A stretch of DNA of 64,000 nucleotides, taken from assembly GCF_042646065.1 (NCBI RefSeq), contig NZ_JBHRTA010000038.1, positions 930,001 to 994,000 on the forward strand. Direction: 5' to 3'. The stretch comes from Parapedobacter deserti. GTDB lineage: Bacteria > Bacteroidota > Bacteroidia > Sphingobacteriales > Sphingobacteriaceae. The translations under genes and the position numbers were made by a program. The notes beneath the pieces are model-generated. The model was not told where the DNA came from and made no database searches. It saw only the letters and a program-made list of their open reading frames with translations. Shown one piece after another: positions 8,792 to 15,879 of this stretch (positions are counted from its first letter, which is position 1; each line of letters starts with the position of its first letter).

Positions 8792-9475
8792 ATGAAAGCA
8801 ATTTATTACGGGCATGCCAGCGTGGCACTCGAATTAGAAGGAGCGACCGTTCTGTTTGACCCTTACATTACGCCCAACCCTAAAGCGGAGAAAATCGATA
8901 TCAATAACCTGAAACCGGACTATATTGTGTTGAGCCACGCACATGACGATCACGTAGCGGATGTTGCAGCAATACAGAAACGCAGTAAAGCGAAGGTAAT
9001 GGCTGTAGTGGAAACGGCCATGTGGGTAAACCGGCAAGACGTTCCTGAGTCGGACATCATTCCGTTCAATTTCGGTGGTACGGTGCAGACCAACTTCGGA
9101 AGCATCAAGATGGTGTATGCCCTGCATACCAATTGCGCACCGGACGGGCAGTATGCCGGTGTACCCGCTGGTTACGTATTACAAAGCGGAGGAAAAAAGA
9201 TCTATTTTGCCGGTGATACAGCACTGACTATGGAGATGAAGTTATTGGAATCCGTTGGTCTCGACTGGGCGTTCTTGCCCATCGGTGGCTTTTATACGAT
9301 GGACGTAGAGGATGCCATTTTGGCCAGCCAGTTTATCAACTGCAAAAACATCATTGGTATCCATTACAACACATTCCCGCCCATTTCCATAGACACTGAC
9401 TTGGCTCGCCGTAAGTTTGAAGACGCTGGATTCAACCTTCACCTTTTAGACATCGGTGAAGAAATGTCCTTATAA
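8792..9475 (+). CDS. UPF0173 metal-dependent hydrolase (metallo-beta-lactamase fold)
   Basis: A 227-residue UPF0173/YtkL-type metallo-hydrolase. The protein opens with IYYGHASVALE, the family signature. The metal-binding motif is LSHAHDDHVAD (HxHxDH), and later ligands are in HTNC and AGDTALTMEM, with a final His in IGIHYNTFPP. Length is normal. The substrate is unknown in the family. It lies downstream of ybaB on the same strand and converges with the sugar kinase gene. A perfect palindrome at 9478-9507 separates the two. Confidence 0.9.
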   Translation: MKAIYYGHASVALELEGATVLFDPYITPNPKAEKIDINNLKPDYIVLSHAHDDHVADVAAIQKRSKAKVMAVVETAMWVNRQDVPESDIIPFNFGGTVQTNFGSIKMVYALHTNCAPDGQYAGVPAGYVLQSGGKKIYFAGDTALTMEMKLLESVGLDWAFLPIGGFYTMDVEDAILASQFINCKNIIGIHYNTFPPISIDTDLARRKFEDAGFNLHLLDIGEEMSL

Positions 9476-9507
9476 AAAATGTTGGAGAAACGCGTTTCTC
9501 CAACATT
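9472..9507 (-). terminator. Intrinsic terminator between convergent genes
   Basis: A perfect 30-base palindrome at 9478-9507 has arms AATGTTGGAGAAA and TTTCTCCAACATT around a CGCG centre. On the minus strand it is followed by a T6 run, so it is a classic terminator for the sugar kinase transcript. On the plus strand it lacks a T run and may act only weakly for the hydrolase gene. Confidence 0.85.
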
Positions 9508-9531
9508 CGGTAGTATTAATAACGAGCGGGT

Positions 9532-10389
9532 TTAAAGCGCTGCGGATTTAGTAATATGGTATTGGACCAGATCGTCGATCGGGGAACGTAAAATCCTGCC
9601 AACTTTCATGCTGTACTGGTTGGCTGTCTCCTCCAACACATTGCGGAAGTTGTATCCGACCGAGCCGATACAGTTGAAAGAATAACGTTGATAATCAGGG
9701 TATCGCGATACAAGATTCCGGAAAAAATCATCAAACGAAGTTTGTACAAGGCCTCGGGAATAATTGATGTTTACCATTACATCATATACGAACTTGCTAA
9801 AGCTTGCGCAGAAACGGTTGGCCAGCGGTTTCGTGTATACCGCGTCCATCACATCGTCAGGGGTTAGCTTATAGGTTTCCCAGAAAACCGCGCGGACATC
9901 TTCGGGCATGAAGCCCCGGATGTAGTCAGTAAGGAGCTTTTTGCCGATATAGCAACCGCTGCCTTCGTCGCCCAATATGTAAGCCGCGGAGTCGATGTTT
10001 TGGGCGATATCCTTTCCGTCATAGATACAAGTATTTGTTCCCGTGCCCAGGATGGCGGCAAACCCCGCCTGATCGCCGAGCAACGCCCTTGCTGCAGCCA
10101 AGAGGTCATGACCTACGAAAACCGTTGAATTAACGAATACCTGCTTTAGGGCTTCCACAACGATGCCGGCTTTTTCCTCGTTATGGACTCCAGCTCCGTA
10201 ATAATTTACTTCCGATATTTGATCGTACGGTAAATCCTTGGGCAAACCCTTTTTGAGCGAATTTACAATGTATTCGCTGTCTACGAAATATGGATTGTAA
10301 CCTTCCGTGTTGAAATACACTTTCTTTCCAGCATTATCCAGCAAGCACCAATTGGTTTTGGTCGATCCTCCGTCTGCAATAATAATCAT
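9532..10389 (-). CDS. BadF/BadG-type N-acetyl amino-sugar kinase (MurK/NagK-like)
   Basis: A 285-residue ASKHA-fold kinase. The phosphate-1 motif ADGGSTKTNW opens the protein, and the second ATP-binding loop is AILGTGTNTCIYDG. A third glycine-rich segment, ILGDEGSGCYIGK, matches GlcNAc/MurNAc kinases of the BadF/BadG/BcrA/BcrD family. In Bacteroidota such proteins phosphorylate GlcNAc and/or MurNAc released from peptidoglycan. The FHS-type sugar transporter lies 131 bases upstream on the same strand, which supports import followed by phosphorylation. No etherase (MurQ) or deacetylase (NagA) is seen nearby, so the exact substrate stays open. Confidence 0.8.
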   Translation of the reverse strand: MIIIADGGSTKTNWCLLDNAGKKVYFNTEGYNPYFVDSEYIVNSLKKGLPKDLPYDQISEVNYYGAGVHNEEKAGIVVEALKQVFVNSTVFVGHDLLAAARALLGDQAGFAAILGTGTNTCIYDGKDIAQNIDSAAYILGDEGSGCYIGKKLLTDYIRGFMPEDVRAVFWETYKLTPDDVMDAVYTKPLANRFCASFSKFVYDVMVNINYSRGLVQTSFDDFFRNLVSRYPDYQRYSFNCIGSVGYNFRNVLEETANQYSMKVGRILRSPIDDLVQYHITKSAAL

Positions 10390-10520
10390 TTGTTGGGTCT
10401 TAGTTTTTGGTATTTTTAGTTAAATGAAAATCCACCTGATTTACTGCGCCGAAAATACAGTTTTCCCTGAAAAAAATAACATTATTAGGCGTATATTTCA
10501 AAAAAGTTGTGCATTTACGA

Positions 10521-12143
10521 TCAATGCCCACTTTCTGTGGTGATGTTCTCGATATCGTATCCCTGCTTTTTGAGAATCCCCGAAACTTTCCAAGCAAAAA
10601 ATGCCAGGTATGTGAAACACGCTACAGGAACCCAATAAGATAGGTGGATATCGTGCAGTACGTCCGCTAAGCTTCCCTGCAGCGGTGGAATAATAGCACC
10701 ACCCAAGATCATCATGATCAGGAGCGCTGATCCCTGGCTGGTGTATTTTCCGAGCCCAGTGATGCTAAGGGCGAAAATGCTGGGCCACATAATGGAACAA
10801 ACAAGACCGCCACTGATGAATGCGAATATGCCGACTTTACCGTCGGTGTGCAGCCCAATCAGCATGGCAACCACCCCGAGAATTCCCAGAGCCATCAGCA
10901 GTTTAGCAGGTTTTGCCTGTGCCCAGAAATTGGCAGCGATCATCACCGCAATGCAAACCGCGTAAATATAGAGGTCCGATACGTCGCGACCGCTGAGGCG
11001 GTTTACGATCAGTATTACGGCAAATGCAAGGTAAGGCACAAGTATGCTTAGTAAGGCCTGCATGCGCTTGCTCATCTTGAAAACTGTAACGGCGCCCATC
11101 CAACGGCCGATCATTAAACTGCCCCAATATAGCGAAATGAAATGTGAGATCTGGGACTCGTCATAACTGCCAAACTCCGGGGTTTGCAGCAGCGCACCTA
11201 GGTTGCTTTGGATGGTTACTTCCACACCTACGTAAACAAAAATAGCCAACATGCCCAATGTAAGCTGTGGATATTTCATGGCCCCCCAGCCGTTTCCATT
11301 TTTCTGTGCGGCGCCATTAGAAAGAAATAGGATCGCGGCCACGGTCAATAAAGCGATAATCAACAATGCCAATGTGCCTTCGTGCCCAAAGCTCTCAGGG
11401 AGCGTAAAACCAATGACAATAACGATCAGCATAGCGATTGTAATGGCAAGTAAAGCCCTGGTAAGTTTGCTGCTCCGTTCAGGCTCTTCGTCAGAAGTGA
11501 CCCTTGGCATGGCTTTTATAGCGAAAAACCCTGCTACGAGCAGGAATACGCCGGCTAAAATGACGTATAGAATGTTGATGTCACCGATAGACGCTTCGGC
11601 AACCTGCTCTGGCGTAGCGACCACGGTGCCGAACAGGATCAGCGTAATGATGATAGGCCCGATAGTCGTGCCAAAGGAGTTTACCCCTCCCGCAAGGCTC
11701 AACCGGTGTGCCCCGGTAGCCGGATCACCTAAAGCCACGGCGAAAGGGTTGGCAGCTGTCTGCTGTAAGGAAAAGCCCAATGCTATGACAAAAAAGGCCA
11801 CCAGGATAAACAGATATTCTGAGCTGTTTACTGCCGGAATCATACATATGGCACCTACCACGGAAATCAACAGTCCATAGATGATGCCCTTTTTATACCC
11901 GATCTTGTTTAGAAAGTCATATCCAACGCCGCTGGAATACAAATACAGCAATAGTGAACCAATGTAGTAAGCGCCATAAAATGCAGAATCGATCAACTGT
12001 GATTCGAACTGGGTGAGGTCGAAGTGCGATTTACAAAACGGGATAAATACGCCGTTCGCACCCGCAAGAAACCCCCAAAAGAAAAAAACCATCGTTAGGG
12101 AATACAGCGCTGATGCATAGTTTTTATTTGATGTAGCCGTCAT
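10521..12143 (-). CDS. FHS-family sugar:H+ symporter (FucP/NagP-like), extended
   Basis: An inner-membrane MFS transporter of the fucose/galactose/GlcNAc (FHS) family. The N-terminus LYSLTMVFFFWGFLAGANGVFIP and the stretch LGFSLQQTAANPFAVALGD are typical. At 540 residues it is longer than FucP (about 440). Extra hydrophobic segments appear in the middle (around residues 228-280) and again before the last helices (around 360-430), suggesting about 14 membrane segments rather than 12. It is followed by the amino-sugar kinase, so N-acetylglucosamine or MurNAc is a reasonable substrate guess. It diverges from rho across a 405-base gap. Confidence 0.8.
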   Translation of the reverse strand: MTATSNKNYASALYSLTMVFFFWGFLAGANGVFIPFCKSHFDLTQFESQLIDSAFYGAYYIGSLLLYLYSSGVGYDFLNKIGYKKGIIYGLLISVVGAICMIPAVNSSEYLFILVAFFVIALGFSLQQTAANPFAVALGDPATGAHRLSLAGGVNSFGTTIGPIIITLILFGTVVATPEQVAEASIGDINILYVILAGVFLLVAGFFAIKAMPRVTSDEEPERSSKLTRALLAITIAMLIVIVIGFTLPESFGHEGTLALLIIALLTVAAILFLSNGAAQKNGNGWGAMKYPQLTLGMLAIFVYVGVEVTIQSNLGALLQTPEFGSYDESQISHFISLYWGSLMIGRWMGAVTVFKMSKRMQALLSILVPYLAFAVILIVNRLSGRDVSDLYIYAVCIAVMIAANFWAQAKPAKLLMALGILGVVAMLIGLHTDGKVGIFAFISGGLVCSIMWPSIFALSITGLGKYTSQGSALLIMMILGGAIIPPLQGSLADVLHDIHLSYWVPVACFTYLAFFAWKVSGILKKQGYDIENITTESGH

Positions 12144-12328
12144 ATAACTTTTTATGGATTAGTCGAAATTTTCGCCTAACATAGGGCTTTTAACACCAAT
12201 AATTCAAACTTTCTCGGTATTTTTATGTTACCCTAATTAATAAATCGTTTTACCCGATTGACAAACAGCTAATTAGTTGCCGTCAATGATGCAGTGATTG
12301 AAGAAAGTGCTACCACGAAAGTGCACTG

Positions 12329-12352
12329 AACACCACAGGGTGTTTTATTTTT
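12329..12352 (+). terminator. Terminator-like hairpin upstream of the rho promoter
   Basis: AACACC (12329-12334) pairs with GGTGTT (12339-12344) around ACAG and is followed by TTATTTTT. The stem is short. It could insulate rho from upstream transcription, but no plus-strand gene lies immediately upstream. Confidence 0.4.
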
Positions 12353-12360
12353 AAATAATT

Positions 12361-12394
12361 TTTTTTGAAATTCCAAATGTATTCCTTTACTTTG
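12361..12394 (+). promoter_or_regulatory. Probable rho promoter
   Basis: TTTTTTG (12361-12367), a 19-base spacer and TTACTTTG (12387-12394) match the Bacteroidota consensus with one mismatch in the -7 element. The predicted start near 12399 gives rho a leader of about 150 bases, long compared with other promoters in this window. Confidence 0.6.
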
Positions 12395-12548
12395 CGCTGT
12401 ATTCTCAAAATTTATCCTAATACTTCATCGAAAATCTTTGATTTCTGAAGACCAAATGCTGAATCACTTTTGTTTAAGATGTGCGGCTGAGCGAGGCGGA
12501 TAAATTTCTGCGTATAACTGCAAATCCTTTATATATTAATTATAGTTG

Positions 12549-14042
12549 ATGAACATTAATGAATTGAATGCGAAGCTCGTATCCGAGTTGCGTGAGATAG
12601 CAAAACTGATAGGCGTACCCGATGTAGATAAACTTCGGAAACATGAGCTGGTAGCCAAGATTGTTGAAACCGGCGAGGAGGAAAGCAAAGCCGCTTCGAA
12701 GGAAACGGAGCCCGCTGCCGATACCATCGACACTGCGGACGACAAACCGAGAAAGCGCACCCGGACTGTAAAAAGCACTGAACCGGTCAGCGTACGGAGT
12801 ACGAAGGAAGAATATCCCACCGAGATCAGGGAAAATGTCGTTTCAGGTGAGCCCCGGACGGAACAGGCCCCGGCTGCTAAACCTACTAATGGTAGTAAGA
12901 TCGAAGGACCAACCGCAAGCCTTGACTTTGATAATGTCATTGTTAATGAAGGCGTGTTGGAGATCATGCCCGACGGCTATGGTTTTCTCCGGTCATCGGA
13001 TTACAATTACCTGACATCTCCGGACGATATCTATGTTTCCCAGTCGCAAATCAAGCTTTTTGGGCTCAAAACGGGAGATACGGTTCGCGGGAGCATCCGC
13101 CCGCCGAAAGAAGGTGAGAAGTACTTTCCGTTGGTCAGGGTTGAAGCCATCAACGGGCAAAACCCGGCGGATGTGCGTGATCGCGTCCCGTTTGATTTTC
13201 TTACCCCGCTGTTTCCTACCGAACGGTTAAAGCTCTTTACAGGTACCGGCAATTACTCGACGCGCATAATGGACCTGTTTACGCCGATAGGTAAAGGACA
13301 GCGTGGTCTTATCGTCGCACAGCCCAAGACGGGTAAAACCATGTTGCTTAAGGATGTTGCAAATGCCATCGCTAAAAACCATCCAGAGGTTTACTTGATT
13401 ATCTTGCTGATCGACGAGCGCCCCGAAGAGGTGACTGATATGGCGCGCAGCGTGCGGGCCGAGGTGGTGTCGTCTACGTTTGATGAGCCCGCGGAGCGGC
13501 ATGTCAAGATTGCTAATATCGTGTTGGAAAAAGCAAAGCGCATGGTTGAGTGCGGCCACGATGTGGTCATCCTGCTGGATTCAATCACGCGACTGGCACG
13601 GGCCTACAATACCGTTGCGCCGGCCTCAGGCAAGATCCTTTCAGGTGGTGTAGACGCCAACGCCCTGCACAAGCCGAAGCGCTTCTTCGGTGCTGCGCGG
13701 AATATCGAACATGGAGGTTCGCTTACCATTTTGGCTACCGCGCTTATCGATACCGGCTCCAAGATGGATGAGGTGATATTCGAAGAGTTCAAAGGAACGG
13801 GCAATATGGAATTGCAATTGGATCGCAAATTGTCTAACAAGCGGATATTCCCCGCCATTGACCTTATCGCTTCCAGTACGCGCCGTGACGATCTGCTTAA
13901 CGACCGTGAAACCCTTCAGCGGATATGGGTGTTGCGCAACCACCTTGCGGATATGAATTCGACCGAGGCGATGGAATTCCTTTTGGCACAAATGCGCGGA
14001 ACGAAATCCAACGAGGAGTTTCTGATCAGTATGAATAAATAG
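12549..14042 (+). CDS. rho: Transcription termination factor Rho
   Basis: A 497-residue hexameric RNA helicase that terminates transcription. The N-terminal helix bundle (MNINELNAKLVSELREIAK) is followed by a charged, low-complexity insertion at about residues 45-125. The RNA-binding cold-shock domain follows (GVLEIMPDGYGFLRS), then the ATPase core with Walker A QPKTGKTMLL, Walker B VVILLDSITRLARAYN, the Q-loop SGGVDANAL and the R-loop GTGNMELQLDR. The ATG at 12549 is used. An in-frame TTG directly before it is less likely. The insertion is common in Bacteroidota Rho. The long leader is compatible with autoregulation, which is known for Rho elsewhere. Confidence 0.97.
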   Translation: MNINELNAKLVSELREIAKLIGVPDVDKLRKHELVAKIVETGEEESKAASKETEPAADTIDTADDKPRKRTRTVKSTEPVSVRSTKEEYPTEIRENVVSGEPRTEQAPAAKPTNGSKIEGPTASLDFDNVIVNEGVLEIMPDGYGFLRSSDYNYLTSPDDIYVSQSQIKLFGLKTGDTVRGSIRPPKEGEKYFPLVRVEAINGQNPADVRDRVPFDFLTPLFPTERLKLFTGTGNYSTRIMDLFTPIGKGQRGLIVAQPKTGKTMLLKDVANAIAKNHPEVYLIILLIDERPEEVTDMARSVRAEVVSSTFDEPAERHVKIANIVLEKAKRMVECGHDVVILLDSITRLARAYNTVAPASGKILSGGVDANALHKPKRFFGAARNIEHGGSLTILATALIDTGSKMDEVIFEEFKGTGNMELQLDRKLSNKRIFPAIDLIASSTRRDDLLNDRETLQRIWVLRNHLADMNSTEAMEFLLAQMRGTKSNEEFLISMNK

Positions 14043-14061
14043 TGAATCACAGTATCATGTA

Positions 14062-14091
14062 GGGGGTGTCGATAACCCTTTGGACACCCCC
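14062..14091 (+). promoter_or_regulatory. 9-bp hairpin between rho and pssA, just before the pssA start
   Basis: GGGGGTGTC (14062-14070) pairs perfectly with GACACCCCC (14083-14091) around a 12-base loop. The stem ends 8 bases before the pssA ATG at 14099 and is not followed by a T run. It is therefore more likely to affect ribosome access or mRNA stability than to terminate transcription. Confidence 0.5.
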
Positions 14092-14098
14092 ATGTATC

Positions 14099-14776
14099 AT
14101 GAAAAGGCATATACCTAATTTCATCACCTGCCTTAATCTTCTCAGCGGCTGCATCGGGACTGTGTCAGCGTTAGCTGGACAGTTTGAGTTCGTAGCATTC
14201 TGCATCGTGGCGTCGGGGATATTTGATTTTTTTGACGGGATGGTTGCCCGTGCATTGCACGTGAAGTCGCCGATCGGCAAAGAGCTTGATTCGTTGGCTG
14301 ATGTGGTGAGTTTCGGGGTCTTGCCGGGCGCGGTGCTTTACAAAATGCTTTTGGTGGCGTTACCAGCCAGTGCTTACCTTCCGTATCTTGGGTTTGCAGT
14401 CACCTTGTTTTCTGCACTCCGCTTAGCCAGGTTCAACGTAGACGCACGCCAATCGACAGATTTTATCGGACTCAACACGCCGATGAATGCCTTTTATGTA
14501 ATGTCGTTGCCCTTCCTTGGCGAAGCCTATGGCCATATTGTTTATCACCCAGCTTTTTTGGTTGGCAACATCGTTGTCACTAGCTTGTTGCTTGTCAGCA
14601 ATATCCGGCTGTTTTCCCTGAAACTGGACGCTTGGTCGTGGCAACGGAACAAATGGAAATTTGTTTTGGTCATGCTAAGCGCCGTGTTAGTTATAGCGGT
14701 GGGATTCGCTGCCATCCCCGCCGTCTTAGTGTTGTACTTCTTGCTTTCATACATCCATTTCAGGCAACAGGCGTAG
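14099..14776 (+). CDS. pssA: CDP-diacylglycerol--serine O-phosphatidyltransferase
   Basis: A 225-residue integral membrane CDP-alcohol phosphatidyltransferase that makes phosphatidylserine, the precursor of phosphatidylethanolamine. The family signature DG-x2-AR-x8-G-x3-D-x3-D is present from about residue 46: DFFDGMVARALHVKSPIGKE, followed by LDSLAD. About six to seven membrane segments follow. The start MKRHIPNFITCLNLLSG is typical of type II PssA. An upstream in-frame ATG at 14066 would place the intergenic hairpin inside the coding region and is rejected. It follows rho on the same strand. No phosphatidylserine decarboxylase is adjacent. Confidence 0.9.
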   Translation: MKRHIPNFITCLNLLSGCIGTVSALAGQFEFVAFCIVASGIFDFFDGMVARALHVKSPIGKELDSLADVVSFGVLPGAVLYKMLLVALPASAYLPYLGFAVTLFSALRLARFNVDARQSTDFIGLNTPMNAFYVMSLPFLGEAYGHIVYHPAFLVGNIVVTSLLLVSNIRLFSLKLDAWSWQRNKWKFVLVMLSAVLVIAVGFAAIPAVLVLYFLLSYIHFRQQA

Positions 14777-14796
14777 TATGTGCTACGCTCCCTGGC

Positions 14797-15156
14797 TCAA
14801 AGTGTTTTCAGGTAGGCTTTCAGCTCGTCATAGAGTGTCTCCAGCCTAGGAAGTAGTTCACAAAATTTTCCGTAGACTGTGTCCAGTTCCAGCTCGTTTT
14901 TTGCAAGGGTTTCTATTTTTTGAAGCTCCTCGCGCATCTCGTTTGCACCAACGTATGCTAGTGTTGGCTTGATGTGGTGCGCTTGTTTATAAACCTTTTC
15001 CCAATCCCCCTGCTGGATGTAAGCGGCTAAGCGTTCCATGTCGGGAGGCGTTTGCCTGATGAAAAGTTCAAGGATCTCCCTGATAAGTTCGGTGTTGCCT
15101 CCAGAAAGGTCTTGCAGGTAATCCATGTTGGCTTGTTCAAAGTTCATGTTTTTCAT
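14797..15156 (-). CDS. Stand-alone histidine phosphotransfer (Hpt) domain protein
   Basis: A 119-residue single-domain Hpt protein, predicted to be an all-helical phosphorelay intermediate. The phosphorylatable His is in the motif QAHHIKPTLAYVGA, where the usual form is HxLKGxSxxxG. The region LIREILELFIRQTPPDMERL also fits the family. It starts within the stop codon of folK (ATGA overlap at 15153-15156), so the two are translationally coupled. No histidine kinase or response regulator is present in the window. Its phosphorelay partners are therefore unlinked. Confidence 0.8.
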   Translation of the reverse strand: MKNMNFEQANMDYLQDLSGGNTELIREILELFIRQTPPDMERLAAYIQQGDWEKVYKQAHHIKPTLAYVGANEMREELQKIETLAKNELELDTVYGKFCELLPRLETLYDELKAYLKTL

Positions 15157-15659
15157 ATTGATGCTTTGGTTTCGTAATATTGTACGGGTAGACGGTCTGG
15201 CGTATCGTTTAACAGTTCGGTGACGGTTCGTTTGGCTACCGGATGGATGAGAAATGGAGCGATTTCCTGTAACGGCACTAAGGCAAACCGGCGGTTCGGC
15301 AGATGGGGGTGGGGCACCTGCAGATTTGGTTTATCGATGACCTGATCGCTGTACAACAGGATATCGATGTCGATAAGCCTCGCTTCCCATTTCACCATGC
15401 GTTCCCTGCCTAATTTTTTTTCAATCGCATTTATCTTCTCCAGCAATTGGAGCGGTTGAAGGCTGGTGGTTACCCTTAGCACCTGATTGAGATAATTCGG
15501 TTGGCTTTTGTCACCCCAGGCGGCGGTTTCGTATACAGCAGAAGCTTTTACTATTTGGCCTATTTCTTGGGCAATTTCCTCAATCGCTTGATTCAATAAT
15601 GCGGTCCTGTTGCCCAGGTTGGCGCCCAATAATAGGTAGACATCTGCAATAACTGACAT
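15153..15659 (-). CDS. folK: 2-amino-4-hydroxy-6-hydroxymethyldihydropteridine diphosphokinase (HPPK)
   Basis: A 168-residue HPPK that transfers pyrophosphate from ATP to the pterin in folate biosynthesis. The signatures are YLLLGANLGNR at the N-terminus, the central Arg-containing segment LGRERMVKWEARLIDIDILLY with the Asp residues that bind Mg, and the HPHLPNRRFALVPLQEIAP motif. The length is that of a monofunctional enzyme. It is coupled by a 4-base overlap to the downstream Hpt protein gene. No other folate genes are adjacent. Confidence 0.95.
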   Translation of the reverse strand: MSVIADVYLLLGANLGNRTALLNQAIEEIAQEIGQIVKASAVYETAAWGDKSQPNYLNQVLRVTTSLQPLQLLEKINAIEKKLGRERMVKWEARLIDIDILLYSDQVIDKPNLQVPHPHLPNRRFALVPLQEIAPFLIHPVAKRTVTELLNDTPDRLPVQYYETKASI

Positions 15660-15828
15660 GGGTATACTTAACTGATATTATGATAGGTCCCCCCGCGGCA
15701 CAAACTTAGGTAAATAGCACATGATATGCAAACAGCGAATACGACGCCAATGCACTGAGAACGCATATAAACCCATTTGTAACTAGTTGCTGTTTTTGCG
15801 GTCAAACGATTGACTCATGCATAGTGCT

Positions 15829-15861
15829 TTTTGCATTTGCTGCGAAGTTTGATTAAGTTTG
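15829..15861 (+). promoter_or_regulatory. sppA promoter
   Basis: TTTTG (15829-15833), a 20-base spacer and TAAGTTTG (15854-15861) match the Bacteroidota consensus. The predicted start, near 15866, leaves a leader of about 14 bases before the ATG at 15880. Confidence 0.7.
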
Positions 15862-15879
15862 ACACAATAAAATAACAAT

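Larger units (their letters stand above)
12144..12548. other. 405-base intergenic region with rho promoter and leader
   Basis: No coding sequence is visible. The region separates the divergent FHS transporter and rho genes. It contains a terminator-like hairpin at 12329-12351, a strong promoter-like sequence at 12361-12394, and an untranslated leader of about 150 bases before the rho ATG at 12549. No confident promoter is seen for the transporter. Confidence 0.6.
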
